DNA of 64,000 nucleotides from Solibacillus sp. FSL W7-1436 (GCF_038007305.1 NZ_JBBOWV010000001.1:1602501-1666500), one strand, 5' to 3'; shown: positions 29,672-38,733, numbered from the stretch's first letter. Notes: generated from the sequence alone by a model not told the origin. A program made the numbers and translations.

Positions 29672-30622
29672 TTGGCACCAGAAATTGCTAAATTAGGCCA
29701 TGTTGCTTTAGTGTCAACAGATTTGGAAAAGTCATTAGTTTTCTTTAAAGAGATTATTGGATTGGAAGAAACAACGGAAATTGACGGTGTTCACTATTTG
29801 CGTGCCTACAGTGATTTCCAGCATCATACATTGAGCGTTGAAGCCGGTGAAAGTCCCCACGTCAAACATATCGGCTGGCGTACAAAAACAGCTGATTGTG
29901 TTCAAGGCTTCAAAGAACTTTTAGAAGAGGAAGGGATAGATGTTCAGGAATATCCAAAAGGCACCACACCGGGCATTGGTGATTCGATCCGCTTTCAATT
30001 ACCGAGCGGCCATACATTTGAACTCTATTATGACGTTGAAAAATCAAAAGCTGAATCGGATAAAGCTTCGATTCTGAAGAACCAAGTATATAAATCATGG
30101 AATAAAGGGATTTCGCCTCGTCGATTTGATCATGTAAACATCCATACGACGACAGATGTAGATGAATCCTATGAATTTTTAATGGAAGTGCTCGGTTTCA
30201 ATATGCGTGAATATGTACGCGGCGATGACGGCATTTTGGCAGGCTGGATGAGTGTGACACCCCTTGTGCATGATGTGGCGATGATAAAAAAGGAAACGCT
30301 TCCAACACCGGCCCGTCTGCACCACATCTCGTACTGGCTGGATGATACACAGGACATACTACGTGCTGCAGATATTTTAAAAGAAAACAATCTGCCGTTT
30401 ATCGGTCCAGGTAAACATGGTGTATCTCAGGCAATCTATTTATATGTAATGGATCCCGGAAGTGGTTGCCGTGTGGAATTATTCTCGGGCGGTTACTTAA
30501 TATTCGAACCGGATTGGGAACCGGTAGAGTGGACATTGGAAGAACGTGCCTTGAGTAATACATATTGGGGCGACAGTGTGCAGGATAAAGACTTAAATAA
30601 TATTACGATTGAAGCAAGGTGA
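29672..30622 (+). CDS. Type I extradiol ring-cleavage dioxygenase, copy 3
   Basis: A 316-residue two-domain VOC dioxygenase. Iron ligands are intact in RFDHVN, LHHISYW and CRVELF. The N-terminus (APEIAKLGHVALVSTDLEKS) is nearly the same as copy 2, while the C-terminal half (PTPARLHH, CRVELFSGGY) resembles copy 1. Start is TTG 29672 after GAGGGGGA. It begins the second half of the locus, without a monooxygenase or hydrolase of its own next to it. Confidence 0.9.
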   Translation: MAPEIAKLGHVALVSTDLEKSLVFFKEIIGLEETTEIDGVHYLRAYSDFQHHTLSVEAGESPHVKHIGWRTKTADCVQGFKELLEEEGIDVQEYPKGTTPGIGDSIRFQLPSGHTFELYYDVEKSKAESDKASILKNQVYKSWNKGISPRRFDHVNIHTTTDVDESYEFLMEVLGFNMREYVRGDDGILAGWMSVTPLVHDVAMIKKETLPTPARLHHISYWLDDTQDILRAADILKENNLPFIGPGKHGVSQAIYLYVMDPGSGCRVELFSGGYLIFEPDWEPVEWTLEERALSNTYWGDSVQDKDLNNITIEAR

Positions 30623-30673
30623 GAACCTAGTAAACCACTAAATTACGACATTTTAGAAAGGTTGTGAAGAAGC

Positions 30674-31459
30674 ATGAAAACAATTATCGTAAACGAAAAA
30701 AATCTACCGATTGTCCAGCAAAACAGTGAACCGGCAGTAATGGCATTAGGATTTTTTGATGGTGTGCATAAAGGTCATCAGCATGTGATTTTAGCAGCCC
30801 GTAAAAAAGCCCAGAAAAAAGGATTGAAATTGGCTGTGATGAGTTTTTTCCCCCATCCGAAAACGGTCTTTTCAAATGAAGAAGTAGACTATTTAATGCC
30901 GATGGAGAAAAAAGCCGAGCGCTTTCGGTCATTAGGTGTCGATTTGTTCTATATTGTGGATTTTACGAAATCGTTTGCTGCTCTTCTGCCGAAGGAATTT
31001 GTCCAACAGTATTTAATGGGGCTTCAAGTGCAGTATGCTGTAGCAGGTTTTGACTATACGTATGGAGCGAAAGGAGCCGGCTCGATTGCTACAATCCAGT
31101 CGGACAGCGACTCGAAAATTATAGTCGATGTTGTAAAGCGTTTTGCCATTTCAGGTGAAAAGGTGAGCTCGACATGCATTCGTGAAAAGCTGAAACGGGG
31201 CTATGTCGAGGAAGTAACAGCGTTATTAGGAAAACCGTATAGCGTTCAGTACTCGATGAAATATGGTTTGCACGACTACTATACACTTCCTCAATGCGGA
31301 GAATACTATGTCACGATTTTGGCCGGCAAGCGCGCGATTTCGCAAAAAGTTTATGTGAAAAATGCCAAGAATATTATTTTCCACCATGATTTGAATATTG
31401 AGGATTGTTTGATTTATTTCCATCAACGCGCAACCCAAAAATACCAAGAAATTAGTTGA
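30674..31459 (+). CDS. FAD synthetase-like protein with degenerate riboflavin kinase domain
   Basis: A 261-residue RibF-type protein. Residues 1-175 are a good FAD synthetase nucleotidyltransferase domain: ALGFFDGVHKGHQ (about 25-37) and SSTCIREKLKRG (about 165-176). The following about 85 residues resemble a riboflavin kinase module only at GKPYSV and CGEYYVTI. The GFPTAN ATP/Mg motif is absent. It probably makes FAD from FMN without making FMN. The context suggests it supplies FAD to the flavoproteins of this locus. ATG 30674; the stop overlaps the next reading frame. Confidence 0.75.
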   Translation: MKTIIVNEKNLPIVQQNSEPAVMALGFFDGVHKGHQHVILAARKKAQKKGLKLAVMSFFPHPKTVFSNEEVDYLMPMEKKAERFRSLGVDLFYIVDFTKSFAALLPKEFVQQYLMGLQVQYAVAGFDYTYGAKGAGSIATIQSDSDSKIIVDVVKRFAISGEKVSSTCIREKLKRGYVEEVTALLGKPYSVQYSMKYGLHDYYTLPQCGEYYVTILAGKRAISQKVYVKNAKNIIFHHDLNIEDCLIYFHQRATQKYQEIS

Positions 31460-31473
31460 GAGGCTGGTTAACC

Positions 31474-32337
31474 TTGAAAAAAACAGAGATGTTTCAACAG
31501 TTATTAGCAGGTAAAGACACATTTATTTTGCCGGGCGCCTTTGATGCAATGACCGCCCGCATTATTGAAGAAACCGGATTTAAGGCCATTTATGCAACAG
31601 GGGCCGGTATTTCAAATGCTCAGCTTGGCTGGGCGGATGTAGGACTGACAACTTTAACGGAAATCGCCCAGGTCGTTTCCTGGATGAGTGAAGTGACAAC
31701 GATTCCGATAGTGGTTGATGCCGATACAGGTTTCGGGAATGCCATCAACATGCAGCGGACGGTAAAGGTGCTGGAAAAAGCGGGTGCGGCTGCATTGCAG
31801 ATCGAAGACCAGGTTATGCCGAAAAAATGCGGTCATTTCAATGGTAAAGAAGTGATTCCAAAGGATGAAATGGTCGGAAAAATTAAAGCTGCTCTTGATG
31901 CGCGTACCGATGATCAGCTAGCAATCATTGCGCGTACAGATGCATTAGGTGTCCTCGGTTTTGATGAAGCGATTGAACGGGCAAACGCTTATAAAGAGGC
32001 AGGGGCACACGCGATTTTTGTGGAAGCGCCAACTAATTATGAGCAACTGTCGCGTATTACAAAAGAGGTAACGGGTATTCCGCATATTATCAACCTTGTA
32101 GAAGGTGGTAAAACGCCTTTAGTATCACGTCAGGAAGCGCAAAATTTAGGATTCCAGATTATGCTTTGTGCGAATTCGGCTTTACGCGGTGCGATTAAAG
32201 GTGCTACGGATGCCATGCAGATTTTAATGCGTGATGAAAGCCAGGAAAATATTCATGATGTCATTTGTACATGGGAACAGCGCCAGGAACTGTTTAAATT
32301 AAAAGAAATTCAACAACTGGAAAAACAATATTCTTAA
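31474..32337 (+). CDS. Isocitrate lyase/PEP mutase family enzyme
   Basis: A 287-residue TIM-barrel protein of the ICL/PEPM superfamily (2-methylisocitrate lyase, oxaloacetate decarboxylase, carboxyphosphonoenolpyruvate mutase). Motifs are LPGAFDAMTARI, VVDADTGFGN (metal aspartates), the catalytic loop KKCGHFNGKEV and IIARTDAL. The cysteine of KKCGH suggests carbon-carbon lyase rather than phosphonate chemistry. I chose TTG 31474; the frame is open from TTG 31456, which overlaps the previous stop. It may cleave a methylisocitrate-like product of side-chain degradation. This is inference. Confidence 0.82.
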   Translation: MKKTEMFQQLLAGKDTFILPGAFDAMTARIIEETGFKAIYATGAGISNAQLGWADVGLTTLTEIAQVVSWMSEVTTIPIVVDADTGFGNAINMQRTVKVLEKAGAAALQIEDQVMPKKCGHFNGKEVIPKDEMVGKIKAALDARTDDQLAIIARTDALGVLGFDEAIERANAYKEAGAHAIFVEAPTNYEQLSRITKEVTGIPHIINLVEGGKTPLVSRQEAQNLGFQIMLCANSALRGAIKGATDAMQILMRDESQENIHDVICTWEQRQELFKLKEIQQLEKQYS

Positions 32338-32359
32338 TATTCGGGAAGATGGTGTTGAT

Positions 32360-33778
32360 ATGAGTGGAGTGGATTATGATTTAGTCATTGTCGGTTGCGG
32401 TGCAGCAGGAACAGCGTCTGCATTGGCTGCAGCTGAACGAGCGAAGGAACAAAATGAAAATTTAACGATTGCCATTTTAGAGCGTGCGCCTTTTGAACAG
32501 CGCGGCGGAAATACACGCTGGACGGCTGCTTATATGCGTATGGAAAATATCGATAAGCCGGCAGATGGTCTTGTTGAGGATATGGTCTCTTTTTCGGATT
32601 CATTCATGGATCGTGCCTATGCCGAAACATTACGTGATGAAGCAGGAGAAACATTGCGCTGGGTAGAGTCAAAAGGTGTTGATTTTGATTATTTGCCGAC
32701 GATGTTTTTGACAGCATCGAGACCCCGCCTGTTACCGATTGGCGGAGGGCGCGCGATTATTGATGCACTCACTTTACGCGCACGTGCTCTAGGTGTGGAA
32801 ATCATTTACGAAACAACAGCATGGGATTTAACGCTCGATGATGAAGGGGCGGTCAATGGCATTAAAGTACGTATGGCTGACGGGACGTCGATGGTACTGA
32901 AAACAAGTGCGGTCATTTTAGGTGCAGGCGGTTTCCAGGGAAATAAGGAAATGATGGCGCAGTATATCGGCCCGGATGCACATAAGATTCCCCCGGTATC
33001 CGAAGGCGGTCTGTTCAACAAAGGCGAAGCAATCCGTATGGCACTAAATATCGGAGCTGCGGGAAAAGGGCAGTTCGATGCTTTCCATGCCGAAACTGTT
33101 GACCCTCGCAGTAAACGTGAAGAAGCGGGCGTTATGTTGTTCCCGTATGCTGTCCTCGTGAATAAGCAGGGAAAACGCTTTACAGATGAAGGTGTTACGA
33201 CAATTGATGAGCAGTATGAGGAAGTGGCACGTAAAATCTTTTACGAATGCGAAGACCACATCGCCTACATGATTACCGATCAGAAAATGTATAACATCCC
33301 GAATTATGAAGAGGCGCTGCAAACCGATATCCCGGCAATTGTCGGAGAAACGATTGAAGATATCGCAAATCAAATCGGTGTGAATGCCGAAAACTTAAAG
33401 CACACAATCGATGAATTCAATGCAGCCTGTCCAACAGGTGAATTCATTTATAACCGGGTCGATGGCCTTGCAACAACAGGCTTGGCGCTAAATAAATCGA
33501 ACTGGTCCATCCCGATCAATGAAGGTCCGTTTATTGCGTATCCGATTATTTGCTGCAACGTATTTACAAATGGCGGATTAGCGACAGATTTAAATGGCCG
33601 TGTCGTAACAGGTGATGATGTAGCGATTCCGGGCCTTTATGCTGTAGGCGAAACTTCAGGTGTGTATTACGGCAAATATCCTGGTGGCACATCTGTGCTG
33701 CGCTGCTTAGTATTCGGTCGCCGTGCCGGCCATGATGCGGTGCGCTATATTGCGGAAAAGGAAAAGTCTTATCAATAG
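32360..33778 (+). CDS. FAD-binding dehydrogenase (TcuA/KstD-like), copy 2
   Basis: A 472-residue fumarate-reductase-like flavoprotein. The FAD motif is VIVGCGAAGTASALAA (about 9-24), followed by RGGNTRWT. The C-terminal FAD segment is GLYAVGETSGVYYGKYPGGTSVLR. It is paralogous to the proteins at 20647 and 34996 but not close in sequence. ATG 32360 follows GGGAAGATGG, 22 bp after the lyase. A role in dehydrogenation of a pathway intermediate is likely from context only. Confidence 0.8.
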   Translation: MSGVDYDLVIVGCGAAGTASALAAAERAKEQNENLTIAILERAPFEQRGGNTRWTAAYMRMENIDKPADGLVEDMVSFSDSFMDRAYAETLRDEAGETLRWVESKGVDFDYLPTMFLTASRPRLLPIGGGRAIIDALTLRARALGVEIIYETTAWDLTLDDEGAVNGIKVRMADGTSMVLKTSAVILGAGGFQGNKEMMAQYIGPDAHKIPPVSEGGLFNKGEAIRMALNIGAAGKGQFDAFHAETVDPRSKREEAGVMLFPYAVLVNKQGKRFTDEGVTTIDEQYEEVARKIFYECEDHIAYMITDQKMYNIPNYEEALQTDIPAIVGETIEDIANQIGVNAENLKHTIDEFNAACPTGEFIYNRVDGLATTGLALNKSNWSIPINEGPFIAYPIICCNVFTNGGLATDLNGRVVTGDDVAIPGLYAVGETSGVYYGKYPGGTSVLRCLVFGRRAGHDAVRYIAEKEKSYQ

Positions 33779-33787
33779 GAGGCTCAT

Positions 33788-34522
33788 ATGGAATTACTAG
33801 GTAAAGTAGCGCTTGTGACTGGCGGAGGCCGGGGCATCGGCAAAGAGGCTGCCTTATTATTAGCTTCAAAAGGTGCGAAAGTTGCTGTCTGTGCGCGTAA
33901 TGAACAAGAGTGTGCGGAAGTGCAGCAGCTCATTGAAACAAAATATAATGTCCCGGCAATCGGGATTAAATGCGATGTTTCTGATTATGCACAAGTCCAG
34001 GAAGCTGTGGCGGTTGTCGCATCCGAACTTGGACCGATCGATATATTGATCAATAATGCAGGGGCGATGGCATTGAAGCCATTTACGGAAACAACGCCCG
34101 ATGAATGGATTAAAATACACGACATCAATGTCCATGGACCGTACTACTTCTGCTATGAAACGGTTCCGTCGATGATTGAAAGACGTACAGGGTCGATCAT
34201 CAATATTTCTTCGATCTGGGGAACGAAAGGCGGTCCAAACCGCAGTGCCTATATTTCTTCCAAACATGCGGTAATCGGTTTTTCAAAAGCATTGGGTGAA
34301 GAACTAAAACCATACGGGATACGTGTAAACGCTGTTTGCCCGGGGCCGGTTGATACACAAATGACCAATGATCTCGGAGCAAACTTGAATAAAGACGGCT
34401 GGTTGGATGCCATTGATATTGCCAATGTCATCGTCGACCTTGTACTGCCGAAAAGCCGCGCCATTACTGCTACTTCAGTTGAAGCTTTCGGATTTGGTGC
34501 ACCGGTAGGTTTAGCTAAATAA
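33788..34522 (+). CDS. Short-chain dehydrogenase/reductase
   Basis: A 244-residue classical SDR. The cofactor motif is TGGGRGIG (about 11-18), the NNAG motif is in the middle, the catalytic serine in NISSIWG, and the YxxxK motif in YISSKHA. It oxidises or reduces a hydroxyl or keto group with NAD(P)(H); specificity is unknown. ATG 33788 follows AGGAGGC, 9 bp after the flavoprotein stop. Confidence 0.88.
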   Translation: MELLGKVALVTGGGRGIGKEAALLLASKGAKVAVCARNEQECAEVQQLIETKYNVPAIGIKCDVSDYAQVQEAVAVVASELGPIDILINNAGAMALKPFTETTPDEWIKIHDINVHGPYYFCYETVPSMIERRTGSIINISSIWGTKGGPNRSAYISSKHAVIGFSKALGEELKPYGIRVNAVCPGPVDTQMTNDLGANLNKDGWLDAIDIANVIVDLVLPKSRAITATSVEAFGFGAPVGLAK

Positions 34523-34543
34523 CAATAAAAAGGGGATATTAAA

Positions 34544-34990
34544 ATGACAGAATTAACATATTCATTCCGACAAAACACAGTGACTTTAGATTTAGCAAAG
34601 AAGATGCTAGAGAAGGCAGAGGAGAAAGGGAAAGAGCTGGGCATGAAGTTCGCGATTTCAATCGTTGACAAAGCCGGGAATTTAAAAGCATTTTCAGCTA
34701 TGGATGGTGCACCGGTATTAGCGCTGGAAATCTCACAAAATAAAGCATTCTCAGCGGCTGCGTATAATCGTGCTACACATGAATGGTACGACCGTTTAAA
34801 AGATGATCCGCCACTAATGGAAGGTCTTGTACACACAAATCGCCTTGTTATTTTCGGAGGGGGCTATCCGATCCAATTAGATGGTGAATGCATCGGAGGA
34901 ATCGGTGTAAGCGGCGGTCACTATACACATGATATGCAAGTTTGTGAAGCCGCTCTTGAACTGTTGGCCGAAACAGTTAAGGAGGCGTAG
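34544..34990 (+). CDS. GlcG/HbpS-like protein
   Basis: A 148-residue protein of the GlcG/HbpS/PduO-C family, with the characteristic N-terminal helix, SIVDKAGNLKAFSAMDGAP and the glycine-rich GGYPIQLDGECIGGIGVSGG. Relatives bind heme or cobalamin or have no known activity. They often accompany catabolic operons. ATG 34544 follows AAAAGGGGA. The ribosome binding site of the next gene (AAGGAGGC) overlaps its 3' end. Confidence 0.8.
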   Translation: MTELTYSFRQNTVTLDLAKKMLEKAEEKGKELGMKFAISIVDKAGNLKAFSAMDGAPVLALEISQNKAFSAAAYNRATHEWYDRLKDDPPLMEGLVHTNRLVIFGGGYPIQLDGECIGGIGVSGGHYTHDMQVCEAALELLAETVKEA

Positions 34991-34995
34991 TACGC

Positions 34996-36375
34996 ATGAG
35001 CCGTGACCACCTTATAATTGTTGGTGCGGGTATGGCAGGACTTTGTGCGGCGGTAGAGGCTTCTGCTGCTGGCACAAAGGTCATTGTTCTGGAAAAACAA
35101 GCTGAAATTGGCGGCAGTTCTTTATTAAGCGGCTGTTTTATGGCATTTGCCGAGACGGATTTTCAGAAGAGGCTCGGTATAGAAGATACGACAGAAAGCT
35201 TGATGGAAGATTTTCTTGCTGTAGGTCATTATAAAAACAAACGTAAACTCATTGAAGCATATGGCGAACATCAGCTTGCTACATACAACTGGCTTGTCGA
35301 ACAGGGAGTACAATTCCAGACATGCCAAGCTGTTAGCGGACATTCCAACCCGCGCGGACATACGATCATTCCTAGCCAGGCGATTGGCCACTTACGTGCA
35401 AATGCTGAAACAAACGGCGCAGTAATTAAAACGAATGCACCTGTTGTACGATTACTAAAGGACAACGAGCAAGTAGTTGGTGTTGTATACGAAGAGAACG
35501 GTGAACAGATCGAACTTACAACGGATTACGGTGTCCTGTTAACAGCGGGCGGTTTTTCCCAAAGTGAAGAGCTGCTGGCACAGTTTGCTCCGCAGCTGGC
35601 CAACACTGTTCGTCTCGGTGGTGCCGGTAATAAAGGTGACGGGATTAAACTTGCTGCTTCGGCAGGGGCATGGCTGGAAGACTTTACGTATTTGAAGGGC
35701 ACATACGGTTTTCATCCAACATCGACAAACGATAAAAAGCGGCAGGCCCATACGTTTTATAAAGGCGGCATTATCGTTAACGAACTAGGAAGGCGCTTCG
35801 TGAATGAATCGATTTCATATAAGCTGCTTGGTGATGCAGCATTACAGCAACCGAATTGCCTAAGCTATCAGGTATGGGATCAGACGGTCATGGACAAAAG
35901 TGTCGCTAATGATGCACTTTACGATTTTGATTTACTTTACAGAGAAGGTTTAATTGAAAGCTTTGACACAATCGAACAGCTGGCAGAGAAGGCAGGTCTG
36001 CCGGTTGACGCATTAAAGCAAACGATTTCCACTTATAATTCGGATGTGAAAAAAGGGCGGGATACAGCATTTGGCCGCACATCGCTCACACATAAATTCG
36101 GTACCCCAATGGCAATCGAAACTGCACCGTTTTATATGATGGAAACAGCGACAGCGATGCTTGCTACGTATGCAGGTGTCCAAGTCGATGAACAGGCGCA
36201 TGTACTCGATCCATTCGGAGAACCGATCAAAGGTTTATTTGCTGCAGGCGAAATGGTGGGAGGTTTCCACGGAGCGGGTTATATGACTGGGAGCTCGTTG
36301 GGAAAAGCCGCAATTTTTGGTCGCATAGCTGCAAGAACGGCAATACAAGCAAACAAGCAGGAGGTACTTAAATGA
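34996..36375 (+). CDS. FAD-binding dehydrogenase (TcuA/KstD-like), copy 3
   Basis: A 459-residue fumarate-reductase-like flavoprotein. FAD motif IIVGAGMAGLCAAVEA (about 7-22) and IGGSSLLSG. C-terminal segment GLFAAGEMVGGFHGAGYMTGSSLG. ATG 34996 lies 5 bp after the GlcG-like gene behind AAGGAGG, and its stop overlaps the next gene (ATGA). It is the third member of this flavoprotein family in the locus. Confidence 0.82.
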   Translation: MSRDHLIIVGAGMAGLCAAVEASAAGTKVIVLEKQAEIGGSSLLSGCFMAFAETDFQKRLGIEDTTESLMEDFLAVGHYKNKRKLIEAYGEHQLATYNWLVEQGVQFQTCQAVSGHSNPRGHTIIPSQAIGHLRANAETNGAVIKTNAPVVRLLKDNEQVVGVVYEENGEQIELTTDYGVLLTAGGFSQSEELLAQFAPQLANTVRLGGAGNKGDGIKLAASAGAWLEDFTYLKGTYGFHPTSTNDKKRQAHTFYKGGIIVNELGRRFVNESISYKLLGDAALQQPNCLSYQVWDQTVMDKSVANDALYDFDLLYREGLIESFDTIEQLAEKAGLPVDALKQTISTYNSDVKKGRDTAFGRTSLTHKFGTPMAIETAPFYMMETATAMLATYAGVQVDEQAHVLDPFGEPIKGLFAAGEMVGGFHGAGYMTGSSLGKAAIFGRIAARTAIQANKQEVLK

Positions 36376-37217
36376 AAATTTGGCACCAAAGCTTAACATC
36401 AATTGAAGATATTCCGGAATATCGCGATGCGGTCATTCAGCATATTTTAAAAATTGCGCGTCCAGATGTAGATGTCGTCCTTCACGGCATGACGAATGAT
36501 ACGTACCCTGAAAATTATCCGGGTCACTATATTACGTACAACTATTTGCAAAACTTGCATAAGGAGCAGTTCATCCGCAATGCATTAATCGCGGAAAAAG
36601 CGGGCTATGATGCGGTGTTCATCGGAACGATTCCGGACGTCGGCTTAATCGAGGCGCGTGCACTTGTTGATATTCCGGTTATCGGGTACGGACAGGCTTC
36701 GATGCATATGGCGTCAATGCTTGGTACGAAAATCGGAATCGTCAATTTCCTGGCACCGTTAGCCGATCAGCTGCGTTTCAATGCACAGCAATACGGGCTG
36801 GCGCAAAAGCTTGGACCGATCGTACAGGCAGACATCGGATTTTACGATATTATGGAAGGCTATAAAAACCCTCAGCCAATCATTGATAAATTCATTGCAG
36901 CGGCTGAAATAGCAATTGCGCAAGGCGCGGATGTCATTATACCGGGTGAAGGGCCAATGAATATATTCCTGGCAACTCACCATATCCACCATGTCGGCAA
37001 TGTCCCGATTATCGATTCTTTTGGCACAGGAATTAAAATGTGCGAATCACTTGTCGATCTGCAGAAGGTAAGTGGAATGACGATGACACGTGTCGGCTAT
37101 TATAATGAAAAACCGCCAACTGAAATCGTTGAAAAGCTAAGAGACTATTATAATTTGAAACAAACCGCAGCTGATATGGATTTCGGGTTATCCGTTCGCG
37201 CTACAGCGTCTGTATAA
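36372..37217 (+). CDS. Asp/Glu/hydantoin racemase-family protein without catalytic cysteines
   Basis: A 281-residue protein with the two-domain fold of the aspartate/glutamate/hydantoin racemase superfamily. The YDAVFIGTIPDVGLIEAR segment aligns with the family's first catalytic loop (usually ACxGDPGL), and IIPGEGPMNI with the second (usually LGCAGM). Both catalytic cysteines are replaced, by threonine and glutamate. A cysteine-based 1,1-proton-transfer mechanism is therefore unlikely; a related lyase, hydrolase or isomerase is possible. It is translationally coupled to the flavoprotein and is the last gene of the catabolic strand. Confidence 0.75.
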   Translation: MKIWHQSLTSIEDIPEYRDAVIQHILKIARPDVDVVLHGMTNDTYPENYPGHYITYNYLQNLHKEQFIRNALIAEKAGYDAVFIGTIPDVGLIEARALVDIPVIGYGQASMHMASMLGTKIGIVNFLAPLADQLRFNAQQYGLAQKLGPIVQADIGFYDIMEGYKNPQPIIDKFIAAAEIAIAQGADVIIPGEGPMNIFLATHHIHHVGNVPIIDSFGTGIKMCESLVDLQKVSGMTMTRVGYYNEKPPTEIVEKLRDYYNLKQTAADMDFGLSVRATASV

Positions 37218-37223
37218 TATACA

Positions 37224-37259
37224 AATACCTAGGCCAATATGTGCCCAGGTATTTTTTAT
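37224..37259 (+). terminator. Terminator of the catabolic locus
   Basis: AATACCT(A)GG pairs with CCAGGTATT, with one bulged base, followed by TTTTTATT. It lies between convergent genes. Confidence 0.8.
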
Positions 37260-37263
37260 TGTC

Positions 37264-38733
37264 CTAAACAGAATTCCCGGCTGTCTTCCTCACCTGCAAA
37301 CGGTAGCGGTAAGGGGTTAACTGATAGTATTCCCGAAATACTTTAGTGAAGTAATTGCCGTCCGTAAATCCGACCATTTCCGCAATTGTCCCGATGCCCA
37401 AACTCGTTTCTATCAATAACTTTTCGGCTTGCTGTACACGATACTGCTGCAAATATTTCCGGAACGGAATACCGCGTTTTTTTGAAAATACATTGCTCAA
37501 ATAATTGGTGCTTATATTTAATTCATCCGCCGTATGCTGTAATGTCAGCTCGGCATTATTATAGTCGCGCTCGATTATTTCGACAGCCAGCTCCGTATAA
37601 TCGGCAATCTGCTGTTGCTGCAAATTTTTCTTCGCATCGATCAGCCTCTGTGTAAATAAAATGAACTCCTGCACAATCGCATATAAAATCGGATGCTCTA
37701 AAATAAAATGGAACAGTGCGCGGTAGTGCTGTTCCATTTTCGCTTGCTGCTGCAGATGATACTTCATCATAAAACGGCGGATTTGTGCTAAAATACTCGT
37801 CAAATGAATGCGCACATCATCCTGATGGTAATAGGTATTACCTTTTGTCAGCGTATATAGAAACGCCTTAATCGCTTTTAAATCGCCGTTTTCAAGACTT
37901 GTAATCCAAAGCTGCTGTTCCTCTGGAGTTAAAAGCGGATCAAGCCTCGTCACATGAAGGGTTTGCGAGCTCTTAAAAATATGGGAATACCCTTTATAAA
38001 AGCGCTGCGTCAACGTTTTTTTGCATGCTTGATACATTGCCATCAATGTTGTTTCCTTACCATCATAAACAGCAATGTTCAGCGATTCCCCACTGAATTT
38101 CTCCCATTCCAGGCTCATGATTCGAAGCTGTCTGAATAGATTGGTAAAAACATCGATATCCACAATACAAATTACCCGATTTTGCAGAGGCAAGGCTAAA
38201 AGATTATGAAAAATAGGCAGTTCAATAAGCCATTCATACAGCATTAAATTATGCTCGTAATCTGCACACTCCATTAAAAAGAAGGCCTTTCCGTCTAAAG
38301 AGAAGTTTCCGGGCTTATTTAAATACAAATCCGCATATAACTGCGTTTCCACTGGAATCGTACTGCTTGGGCTTGCTGCCGTCTTATTCGAAGGGATTTT
38401 CAGCAAAGCGGATTTTAACTGCTCCAACGGTACGGGCTTTACAAAAAGATCGATTGCCTTTAAGCGGATTGCTTTCATTGCCTGCTGAAAAATAGGTTCC
38501 GCTGTAATACCGATAACGGGAATCACCTGCTTTTGTAAATACTGCTCTACAGAAGGAGAAACTAGTTCCATCTCAATAAGAAGTACTTCCGGCCTTGTTT
38601 CATCAAAAGTTTCAATTATATTACTTCCATCTGTTGCACCAATTACTTCAATATTCCGCATGAAATAATTTTTTAAATACCATTCAATTCCTGCAATTTC
38701 TTCAAAATCCCTCTCAACAATTAAAATTTTCAA
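37264..38733 (-). CDS. AraC-type response-regulator-like protein, degenerate receiver
   Basis: A 489-residue protein of YesN-like layout. There is an N-terminal receiver-like domain (1-115), a long middle region and a C-terminal AraC/XylS double helix-turn-helix (about 385-485; ISTNYLSNVFSKKRGIPFRKYLQ and VGFTDGNYFTKVFREYYQLTPYRYR). The phospho-acceptor position reads LLIEMEL (E54), so the aspartate is replaced by glutamate. The conserved lysine (VKPV) is kept. No kinase gene is adjacent. Start is TTG 38733 after AAAGGTGG. It is divergent from the hut-type operon and may control it or the convergent catabolic locus. Confidence 0.82.
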   Translation of the reverse strand: MKILIVERDFEEIAGIEWYLKNYFMRNIEVIGATDGSNIIETFDETRPEVLLIEMELVSPSVEQYLQKQVIPVIGITAEPIFQQAMKAIRLKAIDLFVKPVPLEQLKSALLKIPSNKTAASPSSTIPVETQLYADLYLNKPGNFSLDGKAFFLMECADYEHNLMLYEWLIELPIFHNLLALPLQNRVICIVDIDVFTNLFRQLRIMSLEWEKFSGESLNIAVYDGKETTLMAMYQACKKTLTQRFYKGYSHIFKSSQTLHVTRLDPLLTPEEQQLWITSLENGDLKAIKAFLYTLTKGNTYYHQDDVRIHLTSILAQIRRFMMKYHLQQQAKMEQHYRALFHFILEHPILYAIVQEFILFTQRLIDAKKNLQQQQIADYTELAVEIIERDYNNAELTLQHTADELNISTNYLSNVFSKKRGIPFRKYLQQYRVQQAEKLLIETSLGIGTIAEMVGFTDGNYFTKVFREYYQLTPYRYRLQVRKTAGNSV

